A program made the translations under genes and the position numbers. A stretch of DNA of 64,000 bases from Tamarix chinensis (lineage: Eukaryota > Streptophyta > Magnoliopsida > Caryophyllales > Tamaricaceae). The stretch covers positions 27,222,117 through 27,286,116 of the forward strand of contig CM060174.1 of the NCBI GenBank assembly GCA_030549775.1, in the 5' to 3' direction. The notes beneath the pieces are model-generated. The model saw only the letters and a list, made by a program, of their open reading frames with translations, was not told the DNA's origin and made no database searches. Shown here piece after piece: positions 11,961 to 23,950 of the stretch (position 1 is its first letter; each line of letters starts with the position of its first letter).

Positions 11961-12275
11961 ATGTTTTAATTAGGATTTTGGATTTTGCATAAAATTATTT
12001 AGAATATTTTTGGGGCTGTAGAGAATATTAAATATTTACAAAAATATTAAATAAATTTCCTTTTTACTTAGTGAGGCTATTTTAGACCAATTTCCTTAAC
12101 CTCCATACAAATTAGGAAAATACCCAAATTTCTTCCAATTAAATTCTTTATTATTTTCCTATTAATCTACCTTAATTAACTCTCTACATTTTAATAACTA
12201 AATTTATATAATTAATTTTCCTAATAATTCCGTATTTGGCCATAATTTTGAAATTTAGGATTTTGGGGTATTTCA

Positions 12276-12280
12276 CTCAT
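12276..12280. repeat. Target site duplication CTCAT (right)
   Basis: Right-hand copy of the duplication flanking solo LTR S1. Its complement ATGAG contributes to codons of the interrupted gag frame. Confidence 0.9.
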
Positions 12281-12611
12281 GGCATAAAATTGCGTGTGAA
12301 GCATAATCTTGAAATCTTCCCAAGATGTTAATCGTCCTCCTTGAGCTCGAAAATGTTCCCACCAAGTGTCAACTGGTCCTCCGAGGAAGTATGCTGCAAT
12401 GCTTGACCTTCGTTCCTCAGGTAGTTGATCACCTTGAAGGTCCTATTAAAATTCTGTATCCATCCTTCTAGGATAATGGATTTATCTTTCTCATCGTAGG
12501 TTGGAGACTGATGATCCAATCCTCTTTGATCCCTATGAGTGTCTTGAACACCCTTTCTAGATTGTCAACTTGTCCTTCCTCGAAACCCAAGAAGGAGGGA
12601 TGGTTCTGGCA
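12276..12611 (-). pseudogene. gag: Long-LTR element 1: gag remnant, N-terminal part
   Basis: Minus-strand codons from about 12519 read SPTYDEKDKSIILEGWIQNF and FKVINYLRNEGQALQ. After a one-base frame change comes AYFLGGPVDTWWEHFRAQGG, then SWEDFKIMLHTQFYAM at the solo LTR boundary. This is the W..W capsid region of plant Ty3/gypsy (Tekay-like) gag. The paired Trp (TWW) is the anchor of the call. It continues at 7363 beyond the inserted LTR. The upstream primer site and U5/R are deleted: at about 12612 the sequence joins U3-type purine-rich LTR DNA. Confidence 0.85.
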
Positions 12612-13006
12612 GTCCCAAAGGAAGAAGGAAATAAAAGAAATAAAAGGATTGAAAGGAAGAAAAAGGAAAAAGGAAAAGGAAAAGGAATAGGAAATATATT
12701 TAGAGTTAGGATTAGAAATTAGATTAAAATTATGCTATTAAAAAAATATTATATTAATCTATCCAAAAATTAGGGCATTAATATAATAAAATATTTTTGG
12801 TAAATTATGGGTTTAGGGTTTATTTAAATAAAAAAATTGTAAGATAAAATAATAAAAATAATTATATTACTTTATCAAATAATTTTATCTATTTTAGTAA
12901 GTTAAAGGTTTAAAAAAATAATTAAATCAAAAAATTAAAGATTAAAATTTTCCAAATAAAAGGTTAAACATTCAAATTTTAGGTTTTGAAATTATGGGGT
13001 GTTACA
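12612..13006 (-). mobile_element. U3 end of the 5' LTR of long-LTR element 1
   Basis: A purine-rich run (AAAAAGGAAAAAGGAAAAGG) passes into AT-rich DNA and ends TTATGGGGTGTTACA at 13006. This is the outer (U3) end of the family's LTR in minus orientation. It is directly joined to gag sequence, so U5, R and the primer site have been deleted. The 5 bases outside (TGATC) have no recognisable partner because the opposite LTR is truncated. Confidence 0.75.
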
Positions 13007-16000
13007 TGATCCTCCTTCCTTGATACATTTCATCATCAACCCCAACAACCATACCATACTCCCATCTCTTCGTCATCCTCTCTACCCCATTGCAACAATC
13101 CACTGCTAAGCCACCATGCCATGAACACTATCAATCAATAAGTAATGGCACTAGAGATTATATTAGCTTGAGGTGTTCAACATTTAGTCTGAATTGAAAA
13201 TTTGGAATAGATTGAGTGGTTATTTTAGATTTTGGTCTAAGATCGAATCAATATTCTAGTTTTTGGTCTAAAGTTTGGTGCTGAAGCAAAAATCACATTC
13301 GATCCTCAACTGATTTTAGTCCAAGTTAAATTCTCATCAATATTTTAGGTGGCCTCTCATGAGCTACTCTTAATATATTTTTAGTGGTATAATATTGCTA
13401 ACCCTAAATTTTAATTTTGATTGGATTTCAATATATTAGATTATGATAACCCAATTTGATCATTGAGTTATGTATATATGAATTAGATAATTGATTTAGA
13501 TAAGTTTAGTATGTTGTACATGGTAGCTTTAAGAAATTTGGATTTTAACTCAAATTTATCCAAATATATTGGGTATCTAATTTTAAGCTATTTTTACAAA
13601 GTGATTATGTAAAACAATTTGAAATGTATTTAATTGCACATCAGAAGTATAAATTTGACAAAAATCATGCGAAAACTATTGAAATTGTATTTATTAGCCA
13701 AAAATATTGTGGTTTTGAAATTTGGTTGATCCTTGGGATATTTTATAAAGTTTATTATATAATTTGCATAAAAATATGTTGAATTGTATTTTTGAACTAT
13801 CAATTTAAATATTTCCGTAATATTTAACTTGATTTACATATCATACTCATATATTAGAATTATATTTAATTAATAATTTCTTGTATTAATTTAATCAATT
13901 GATTATACAATATGTTATAAAATGAGTCTACTTTCTTTTATAAACCTTTAATTTAAATACATTAACAAGATTTGACCAAATCAAATTTTGGGATTAAAAC
14001 CCTAACTTCTAGAACCAATTTCTAGAATTAACTTAGGTTGGATCTTTTAACTAAATTGATTATTATTTTTTATTTAAAATTGATATAATTGTGTTTATAT
14101 TTTATCGTTAGAATCAATTCTCCAAAAATGACTGGTTTGATGTTTTAGGTTATAGTCCCTAATTCTTTAAGTTACTTTTAATAAAATTTTCTTTTGTTTT
14201 ATTAATTATGTCAAGTTTATTTGGGTTTTTAATTATTCTTATAATTATCAAACGCAATATTAGAAGGTGTTCTAGTGGCTTTTGAAGCTAGGGTTTTCCT
14301 CTTCTTAGCTGGGATAGCTCGGAAACTAGGCAAACCTCCTAGACACATAGTTAATAGACCCTTATATATTAAAGTGTGGAGTTCCATATGTTTTGTTCTA
14401 TTAGGATCATGTTAGGATTTTTTAAGAAAGCCTATATAATGGTGTTATTGGTGTAGTGTTGTAGACACTCCAAATTAAACCCTAAACACACAAGTAAAGT
14501 AAGCAGTGAGTAGGAGTCAATACCATGAAGATTGTAATTAAATTCATAGAATTCTATTATCAAATAAATTCTCCTAGTTTTTAATTGATTATAAAATAAT
14601 TATTGATATTGAAAAGAATAAAATAACAATTAAGCAAATAATCGAATAAGAATAATGTGATAATAGCGGTTAGAGGACATATCTTATATAAGGATATCAA
14701 CCGATCATCAAATAAAATGGCCTTGTAGTATTTTGTATGTTAACCTATAGAAGCTCATATGTGTCAACTTCTTAGCATTTTGTATGCAAAAAAACCCGAG
14801 ATTTTCTTATGATTTATTATCTAACCAATTAATAACCTACGATAAGATCTTTAGATTTAATTTATGACAACATTAATTATTATAGATTAGCTAACTCGAA
14901 CCATAATTATAGTCAACTTGAATTATGTATTCCAAATATCAATTATCATATATTAAATCAATAACCTATTTTCTACATGCGGATATATATGTTATCAATT
15001 ACGAATTACTATTCATCCATTTGTCGAGTACTCAAATTAACTAGGTGACCAAGCTAGATATTAAAGTCATAATCTTAGATTAGTGATCATATAGCTTATT
15101 TTATTAATCTAACAAAACATACACATAATAATTATGTTTAATTCACATCTTATAATTAATTATCCCGTAACTTTTAATTATTGTCCTACCCAATACTAAT
15201 ATAGCCTAACATATGGATAAAAATAAAAAATGGAGAATCTAAACACAAAAAAAAATCATAGCTTTAATAAACATAGAAAAATAAAATAACAAATATTGAA
15301 TTAAACTATATAAAATCACAAACTCAATTAATTAAACCAATAACAAGAATTACACTAAACATAATAAAAATTATTAATTAAATGAACAAGGCAAATGAAT
15401 GAAAGAACTTAAATGATTGTAGAATTGTAAACATTGTATTATCTCTAATCCTTCAATTATAGTAATAAACTAACTAATCTAACAAAAGAAACCTTGTGGT
15501 TTAGAAATAATGAAAATGATTTTGAAGTTCTAATGATGGTGCTCTTCAATCCACTATTTAGCCTAATATATGTTATATATATATATAAGACCATACAACT
15601 CATATCCAAAATTTGTAAACATTATCGTTCATATTAATAAATATGGATTACACATATTTTTTCTCTAATACTATACATGTGAGATGAATTAATAGAGCAC
15701 CTGGGAGGAGAACCAACGAAATACGGACTATATTTCCATAAATATAGGCCCCTTATTTTCTCTCTCTTCAATATGTTCTTTTGATATATATTTTTTCACA
15801 TGACTTCTCTTTTTGGTTCTTATATGACGGTAAATCTAAATTCCCATGACTCAAGCTTGATTTTCACACCGTACTTCTTTTCCTTAGTTATCAACCTAAA
15901 TTACCCTAATTTTCTCATTTCCTACAAAAACTAGGCCAATAGAGAAAACTTAAAAAAAAAAGGGTAAAATTGTCATAACGAATAGAAAAAGCTAGGTCAA

Positions 16001-16134
16001 ATATGTTAATTAATTCCATAAAATATACACCTATTTGTTACATTAGTATGCCAGGGTTTGTGTGAGACCTTTATGTTGAATATGAAAGTGTGTAAATATA
16101 TACATTGTGCATTTCCTTATTTTCACATGAATGA
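13007..16134. other. AT-rich sequence, no gene recognised
   Basis: Three kilobases of AT-rich DNA with scattered short repeats such as an ATATAT run near 15570. There is no open frame with a known motif, no tRNA fold and no LTR boundary. It is probably old decayed repeat DNA, but I cannot support any specific call. Confidence 0.45.
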
Positions 16135-16139
16135 TAAAG

Positions 16140-19100
16140 TGCAATACCCCATTTTTAAAAACTTAGTTATATATTGTTAATTATGATAATATTATAATCT
16201 ATTTTTATATTAAATGTATTATTATTATTATTATGTGTATTATCATGAAAAATTAAATATACATTTCATTGGGTTATAATTTGATATAATTTAAGTTATT
16301 ATACTTAATCTTAGTCTGGACCCTAACTTTGATCTATTTTACAGAGGAACCCTAGTTTTACTAACCACATATTTTTCACTACTTATTCTAAATAGCATCC
16401 TTATCCTATTGATATATTTTCTTCTTTCACCCATGGTACTCATAGTATACTACTCCTTCACAGTAACTCTTCTCCATGCTTTCCTCTACCTCCCATGATC
16501 TCCTCAATTTTATCTACTCATTTGTACATGCACCACTTAACCATTTGAGCCCTTCTCTTCCTCTATTTTATGCTTTATTCCCACCAAATGAAAAGACTTT
16601 GCTATGAACTTTCTCCCTTTCAATCCTATGCTTTTATTCCCAATAATTTTCAACATTCTCCTTCATTATTTTGCTACCATCGTCATAATAATATTTGATG
16701 AGAGTTACAAACTCATGTTATCTTCCCCAAGCTATGTGAGAAACTCACATTGTACATCAATTGATAGAGTGATTAATTCACATTTCTTAGCCTTGTGTTA
16801 CATCCAAACCTTATGTAATCTCTCCACTTCATTGGTTTTTCCTTTGGTTGTGTAAACTAGTGTCACTACCTCTCCTACTTGTGTACGAGTGTGTTCTTGG
16901 GTACCTTTACCTGCATGAGCCAGTGTTGTAGCTCCCCCTTATCCTTGTGTGACTTTGTGATGATACCCACCTTATATCATAGAGTGATCATGTTGCTAAG
17001 GCCTTGTAGCATGAGTTTCTCCCATGGTTACACCCTTACTAAGTTGTTAACTTGCATAGTCTCCCTTTTTCCCTAGTTATCTTCTAACTTATTTCTCGAG
17101 TTTGATTTAGTTAATTTTGTTGATTTTCCTATTATATTGGATGCTAATGTATCTATTGTTGGTCATTGTTTTCTTAGGTAATCCATGAGGTATTGTGGAT
17201 AAGAAAACTTTTGTGCTTTATGTTGTTGGATTGAGGTAAATCCAAAGAGATTAGAATCTTGTGTGTAAAAATTTTAGGTTATTTAGGTGTAGAATCATGA
17301 TAGGGTTTTATTTTATGCTATTATTATAAAGGTTATGGGTTCTGAAATTGTTATCTTAAATAAATAAAATATGTTCAAATTTTTATTAAATATGGGATAT
17401 GCACATGTGAAATATGTCAAATAGTTAACAGGTGCATGTATAGGGTTTTGTTATGGTTTTTCACCTTGTCAAGTTATGTTTCATATGCCATGCTAAGTTT
17501 TCCATGATTATCATTACACGTGTAGCTAGATTTGATATTAATAGTATGAAAGCATGAGTGTATGATTAGAGTTAGATAATTATATTTATTATTTTCCTAC
17601 TTTAGGGTTAGAAATGCTTTCTTGTTTGCACCATGATGATAATTTCCATTTTATTAACATATCATACTATAAATATGTATGCATGTGTTGCATGGTATAT
17701 ATGCCAGTATAGAAACACATAATTAGGGTTTGTACTTGTAATTTTTAAAATGCATTCATAGCAAAAAATATAGTCAATAGTCAAGTCCTAATACTTACTT
17801 ATGCTAAAAAAGATTGTAAAATTTTGTATTTTATCCCTTTCATGACAAAATTTCATAATATTATTATTTGGTACAAAATTGGGTAATAATGGTGTAGTTA
17901 AGGTTTTGAGCGAATTTTGGTTATTTAGACCTAATGCACCTAATGTAAAATTATTAGACATATAAGGGCCTTACACTATTTATAGGTTAGCCTTAGTGTT
18001 GACAATGACCATTCCATGGAGAGTTGACCTTAGGTTTGGCTTCAATACTTATAAATAAAGGATAAATTGTTAAATATGGAATAGGGAATTGTTTTTTAAT
18101 ATGTGATATTTGTGATCATCCTATAAAATATTGATACTTAAAGTGAAAGACCTCAAGTTCTAGGATTGATAGCTCTTTAGGGCTAAATAACCTAAAGATG
18201 ATGTGTAACCCTTGGTTTGAATTTTTCTAGTGTGCTACTATGCTCTAAAAAGGTCCTATATCTACTCCATTTGGTTCTTTCAACTTTCTAGAAGGTATTG
18301 ATACTTAAGGATTAGGTGATCTAGGAGGATTAAGGGCACTATGTTACCTTATTAGGCTAGAATGACAAGGTGTACATCGATATATTCGAGTTTAAGGACA
18401 AGTGTATTGTGGTGTCTTTGTAGTCAGTATGATTATGTGTACCTTAGTATAACTAGGTTGATTACCCCTCTAAAAAATGTTAATAATGAGGAATTACTTT
18501 CTTGATGTCCTTGAGATTGATTTGGATTGTTAGCTTGGTATTTACCTTAGTTCCCTATCTTAGTAGTTAGATATGATTTGATTAGCTAGTTTTGGTAATG
18601 GATTTTGATATGGTTGTTATGTGTTTGGGATCCATGTTAATTGATTCGCTATGATTAGTTGTTGAGCATCAAAGGTCAATGACATGCATTCTCACATGTT
18701 TATTAACATATTATTTTGCACATGACTTGTGTTTTGAGTATGCTTTCAGATTATTGTGTGACTGTGTGTAATGCAAGCATGCTACCTCTTGTGAGATATT
18801 ATAATTTACTTAATATGAGAAATTAGTATTGATACTACATTTTAAAAATAACTATGTGAAGGCCATGGACTGGTTTAAGGCATATCAAAGTGGAAAGGAT
18901 CAATAGGGCCCTTGAAAAAAGGTTCCATTATGAAAATAGACTTATAACTCTAAGAGTTAAGGAAAAGCAGTGTTGTACCTTTGGGTGGAGGTTTTTTTTT
19001 GTAGTTGGTTTTAATTTTGACTCTATGTCCCATTCAAAGGATATTTATATATGAATTTCATCTACGTATTGTCTCTTATTTCCATTGCTCGATTTTCAAC

Positions 19101-19215
19101 CTAACTTATTTTGAGCTTTAGCACTTGCCATAATAAAGATGAGGGCAACCTATTATTTTTGTAATTAATGATTCAACAAAATAAAAATTTAAAGTAATAA
19201 ATTGAGGGCATTACA
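16140..19215 (+). mobile_element. Solo LTR S2, 3.1 kb
   Basis: It begins TGCAATACCCCATTTTT and ends TTGAGGGCATTACA, flanked by TAAAG (16135-16139) and TGAAG (19216-19220), a 4/5 match to a 5-bp duplication. Inside the right end, a GAGCTTTAGCACTTG stretch (near 19112) matches the GCCTTAGCACTTG box near the U5 end of the other LTRs, supporting family and plus orientation. A pyrimidine-leaning block (16340-17080) lies where U3 is expected. No array of the CCACTATTAT motif is evident. The element is older than its relatives, judging from the imperfect duplication. Confidence 0.7.
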
Positions 19216-20099
19216 TGAAGAATGAGAAAATTTGAATTAAGAGAGTATTCACCCTTTTGGCTATTGGTGTGAACCTATCTTCTTAACTTATCTTGAGCAT
19301 GTTTTAATGATGATTGAGTTTAATTTAGTTTTTTTGGACCTTAAGTGGTCTTATTCACTTGGTTAATGTGATATTATGTGGTTCTTTATAGGTGTGAGTC
19401 TTAATTCTTTGTAATTATATTTTATGAGTGTTGCCACATGAGTTGTATTTTATAGGTTGTATTGTGAGGGATGATTAGTGTGAACATAGTATGTTCATTA
19501 TGAAGTTGGTACTATATGTAAGCATGAGATTGAGTGCTTGAGTTACCATGATATTTTCTATTAAGCATATATATATATATATATAATTTTGATTGTTCAT
19601 ATGACTAACATAGATTGGCTAATTCTTTTGTTTTTAATCATATATGATTATTTAGGAATATAAGTTTTGTGATGTGTTTAATGGAATATGTAGTCATGGC
19701 CATAAATTTCAAAATAATACTAGTAATAAATGATATAAATGTGATAAATATGATTTGTGTTGACTACCCATAGTGGGCAAGCTAGTGATTTTATATAGCC
19801 CACCTCGTGTAGCCATGGGCTGACTTTTGAAGTAAGGTCATGCAATAGATTCCTTCCCTATGATTTTGTATGGTGTTATCTCTCTTATTGTTGTAGATTA
19901 TTTTGTGTTTTCAATTAGTCTTTGTGCTAAGGTCTCGATTTTTACTTTATAAAATTATTTTCATCATTTATTGGCCTTAGACCATTCTTATTTACTCCAA
20001 AATTTTCACATAATATAATTAACCTAATTCAAACCACTTACCGCATTAAAATACCTAATATTCCATTTTTAACCCATATTGACCAAAATTCCCCCAAGG
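19216..20099. other. AT-rich sequence, no gene recognised
   Basis: Contains an (AT)n run near 19566-19585. No coding motif or clear repeat boundary is seen. Confidence 0.4.
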
Positions 20100-21406
20100 T
20101 AACTACAATACTCATTTTTCTACCAAAATGTTTTTCTTCCTAAAGTAAATGATTTTTCAACCTCTAATACATATTATCATCATAAAAATGCACAACCACA
20201 ACTTTATATATAGGTACTTAATCATGACATATATATTTACACATAGTTTAGCGTGTAAAACCTTAACATGCATTTCTAAAACTTCCAAAATACATACTTC
20301 CAAACCTACCAATCATTAAGGCATACTTATAGAAGTAAATATCGTGATATACTTAAAATGACCAAACTACCCCTCAGTCACATGAAAATAATATTTATTC
20401 TAAAATACACTTAGATATGCTCAAGCTATCATAATGGACATAAATAATATATATGATTCACTCCTGACATAAAACCTATTTTAACATACTTCTATACACA
20501 TATTCATTACACAAGTTAACATGATCCATTTCCTCAAATTTCATGCTAATAGTTTTATGCAGATAATTACAATGTAACGAAAATAATTAATAAAATTTAC
20601 ACATTAAAAACCATAATGTGTTATCATGAGATATCTTATATTTTAGTAAAGTATAAGAATTAACTACTTTTTAATAAAACAAAATTTTATTGGTAACCTT
20701 TTAAAAATGATTAACCCCCACTAATCAAACGTTGTACCTAAAAGGAATATCACAGTTACCATATTAATAGTTAATCAATAAACTAATAATTTTTGATGAA
20801 AAATATTTATTAAATTAGAAATTTACCAAATTTCCCTTGAGTGAAAGATGGGTAAGTTATTATTATTATTATTATTATTATTAGAGCCTCATGCTGCTCC
20901 TATGGTATGAGTTCTTGGGATAAAGGCTAGGTCGACGACTGGGAGTTTGGTTGGCTAGCTGGTGGTGATGGCTAGTGGTGGTAAGGTTATTTAGGGAAGG
21001 TTGATGAGGTTGGCTTCTGTGGTTTGGTGTAGGAGGGATGAGGGGATACAATAGGAGGTGGTGTAGTAGTTGTGGGAAAGGGTGGTGACAAAGTGAAGGG
21101 GAAATCAATAAGAAAAACTATTATTTCCTAGGGGTTATTGTAGGAGAAGGAAATAAGGTAAGGAAAGGGCAACTCAGGGGTCCAAGAGAGAGGGAGCTAG
21201 GTGGTGGTGAGGTTGTGGTATGGTGATGGTGAAGGAGATAGGGATAGATGACTGACCGTGATGCGTGACTATGTAGGAGTGGACTAAGATAAGGGGCAGT
21301 TTGTTGGGTAATTTTAGCATGGTTGGGAGGTAGTTAGGTGATGGCTATGTGGTGGCATAAGATGGTTACTGACGAGTGGTGGTTGCAAAGGAAAGAAAAA
21401 TAGGGA

Positions 21407-21414
21407 ATGGTGTG
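21407..21414. repeat. 8-bp target duplication (left) ATGGTGTG
   Basis: Matches GTGGTGTG at 22102-22109 in 7 of 8 positions. Eight bases is the hAT target-duplication length. Confidence 0.8.
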
Positions 21415-22101
21415 TAGGATGACAATGGGTCAGGTTAGGTCTGGTTTGGGTCCAACCATACCCATACCCAAATCCGTTTATATTACCTAGACCCAAACCC
21501 GATCCAGACCCATCGGGTCTCAAAAGTTCAGATCCTGACCTAGATCCATTGGGTCTAGTGGATAAATGGGTCTTGAATAGGTCCTAAATGGGTCCACTTA
21601 TTTTCGAAAAAAATAATTAATAATCTATGCTAATACAAATACATTTATGTTTTATATAATTAATATGTACTTTTTTTTGTTAAAAAAATCATCTAAGTGA
21701 ATAAATAAATATATTAAAATAGTTATGTTAACTTTTCAAATGGTGTTTTAATGCTTTTAGAATACAATGTTATACATATTTTTTATAAAGTAAATATACA
21801 AAAATAAAATAAAATAAAAATGAATAAAGAGCTTATATAAGATTAAGACAATTATGGTAAACATAATATTGGTATGTATTTATATATGTATGTATACACA
21901 CACACACACATATGTATATTAAACGGGTCTGGTGGGTTAGGTCTAGGTCTAGAGCTGGATCCAGACCCAGATCCTTTAAGGTATATATGGATCCAGACCA
22001 GACCCAGACCCGTTGGGTCTAAAAATCATCAACCTAGACCCACTAAAAATGAGGCTGGTCTAGCGGGTCTGGGTCAGGTTCAAGACCCATTGCCATCCTT
22101 A
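21415..22101. mobile_element. Non-autonomous hAT-like element, 687 bp
   Basis: Terminal inverted repeats are TAGGATGACAATGGGTCAGG at the left and, read inward from the right, TAAGGATGGCAATGGGTCTT. They are flanked by an 8-bp duplication with one mismatch. Both ends are rich in GGGTCTGG or CCAGACCC, as in the many plant hAT elements whose ends read TAGGGATGGCAA..GGGTCGGG. The middle is AT-rich with a (CA)n run at 21897-21910. No transposase frame is present, so it would have to be moved by a hAT transposase supplied elsewhere. It sits in the purine-rich block of an LTR. Confidence 0.85.
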
Positions 22102-23237
22102 GTGGTGTGTGGTTGCAGGTAGAGGAAAAAAGGTGAAGAAGAAGGAGAAGGCTACTGGTGGTGGCTGCGGTGTGTGTTGGTGGTTGCGATGTTTAGTGAT
22201 GGTGAGGTGGTAAGGAAAAGGAAGAGAAAAAGGGAAGAGAAGGGAAAGGGTACGGTGTATATATATACACATGCATATAAGCATGGTTAGGGATCAAGGG
22301 AAGGGAAATTTGATAGGGATGGGTTGATCTTAAGCATGCAATAAGAGTAGGCTAGAGTGGTAGGAGAGGCGGGTAGTTGTAGGTGGAGGTATAGGGTAAA
22401 GGCATAAGGTGAAAGGAGTGGGTGATGGAAGGGTGAAAAATATGAAAGGGAATTTAATGTAAAGGAGGTGGTATGCAAGGTTGTTTAGGTTGGAAGAGGA
22501 AAGGAAGTTGGTGAGTGTAGGAGCATGTAGGGGTCATGCTATGTGTAAATAATATGAAGGAATTTTGGGGGTTTTGGGTGTTGGGATACATAACAGGGTA
22601 GTGTGTTTTGGTCTAGTTGAGGAAGAAGATGGGTAGAAAGGAAGAAATAAAGAGACGACTGGCTAGGTAGGCAAGTGAAGAAGGAGAGAAAAAAAATAGG
22701 TGGGCTAGGATAGGTAACTTAGGTTAGGGAAAGTAGAAGAGAAAAGAGGGCAAGGTAAGGTGGGCTAGGGCTTGGGGAAGGAAAGAAGAAAAAGAGGAGA
22801 TAGGGCGGATTAGGCTAGATGGGGAAAGAGAAAAAAAAAAGGGAAAAGGGAGGTTGGGGTGGGGAAGGGAAAAAGGAAGGGGAAGAAAAATGAAATGAGA
22901 AAAAAGAAAAGAAAAAAGGGATAAGGAAAAGTAAGAAAAGGAAAAAGAAAATAAATTTTTGGTTTGAATTAGAATTAGGTTAAATTTAGGTTTACGATAA
23001 TATTAATTTATCTAAATTTAAGGTATATGATTAAAAAAATAGGGTCAAATTATCAGTTTAGGATTGGTTTAAATAAAAGGGATAAGATAAAATAATTACA
23101 AAAATTTATTAAATAGCTTATGTAGATTTTTCAGTCAAAGGTTAACAAAAATAATTAAATGAATATTTAAAGGTTAAAATTTTCAGATAAAAGGCTAAAT
23201 GTTCTAAATTTAGGTTAATAAAATTTCTTGGTGTTAA

Positions 23238-23950
23238 ATCTTGGGTCTATATGCTCTTGATGATTTTTTTTTTGTATAATGCTATCTGTCTTTATGTAGT
23301 ATTGTATTCATGGGTGCCCTCTAGCGTCTATTCTCTAGATGATTAATTCATGTGTAACTTGAAGCCTCTATGCTAAATAATTTCATTAATAAAGTAATGT
23401 GGTATTATGTGTGTGTGTGTGTGAGTGTATATGTGTGTTTCAACAAAATTGATTATATAAGTGATCTATCACATCATTTGAAATATAATAAATATATGGA
23501 GAAGTGTATTGTGATATCATTTATAAGAAAATGAGTAACAATATGAAATAGAATGTGTGAAATATTATCTTTTAATGGAATTGATTAATTGAAATGTGAA
23601 CTTAAGTAGAATGTTTATACGGAAGTAAGTAAACAATATGAACAACAATGAACTATATGAATAGTGTTAATAGTTTTATGGAATTGAGTGTACTTTAATA
23701 TTATGTTATAGTATGTTCTTATGCCAGATCCTGTTGGTTAACTTCATGGGCTTTTTTTATTCCTTCATATTTCTCTAATGATATCCCATTATGTCATAAT
23801 TAAATGTTAAACGTATTCATGCTATCTATACGTGTTAAGTGGTGTTTGCTCACAAAATCATCGGATTGATACTATATTTAGTTTACAAGCTTACATGTAG
23901 ATATCCTTGTTTGATTTCTACTGTGATTATTAGCATAGGTAGAACATTAG
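23238..23950. other. AT-rich sequence, no gene recognised
   Basis: Contains a (TG)n microsatellite at about 23408-23422. Nothing else is recognised. Confidence 0.4.

Larger units (their letters stand above)
7364..12275 (-). mobile_element. Solo LTR S1, 4.9 kb, inserted in gag
   Basis: It begins TGTAACACCCCCAAA and ends TTTTGGGGTATTTCA, with perfect CTCAT duplications outside. There is no primer site, coding region or second LTR inside, so it is a solo LTR left by LTR-LTR recombination. Left to right (U5 to U3, minus orientation) it holds the U5 end with a CCGCCACAC-type box, a six-copy motif array (8075-8417), an AACCCTA-rich stretch (8700-9480), a conserved box near 9700-9750, (TAA)n arrays (10331-10597), a GC/purine-rich block (10690-11960) and an AT-rich U3. 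The flanking gag codons read straight on if the LTR and one CTCAT are ignored. Confidence 0.92.
20100..23237 (-). mobile_element. Truncated long LTR fragment
   Basis: The order matches the U3-proximal part of the minus-orientation LTRs: a CAAACTACCCC-type stretch (20360), AACCATAATGTG..ATCATG (20610), a TTACCATATTAAT stretch, a short (TTA)n at 20859-20882, a long purine-rich block (20900-22950) and an AT-rich end. The right end is eroded (CTTGGTGTTAAA instead of GGGGTGTTACA), and the U5 half is missing. The fragment is interrupted by the hAT-like element at 21415-22101. Confidence 0.6.

Noticed and set aside
13007..16134. Possible host gene in the AT-rich stretch between elements
   Set aside because: No open frame of useful length, no splice-consistent set of conserved motifs and no recognisable protein segment in any frame.
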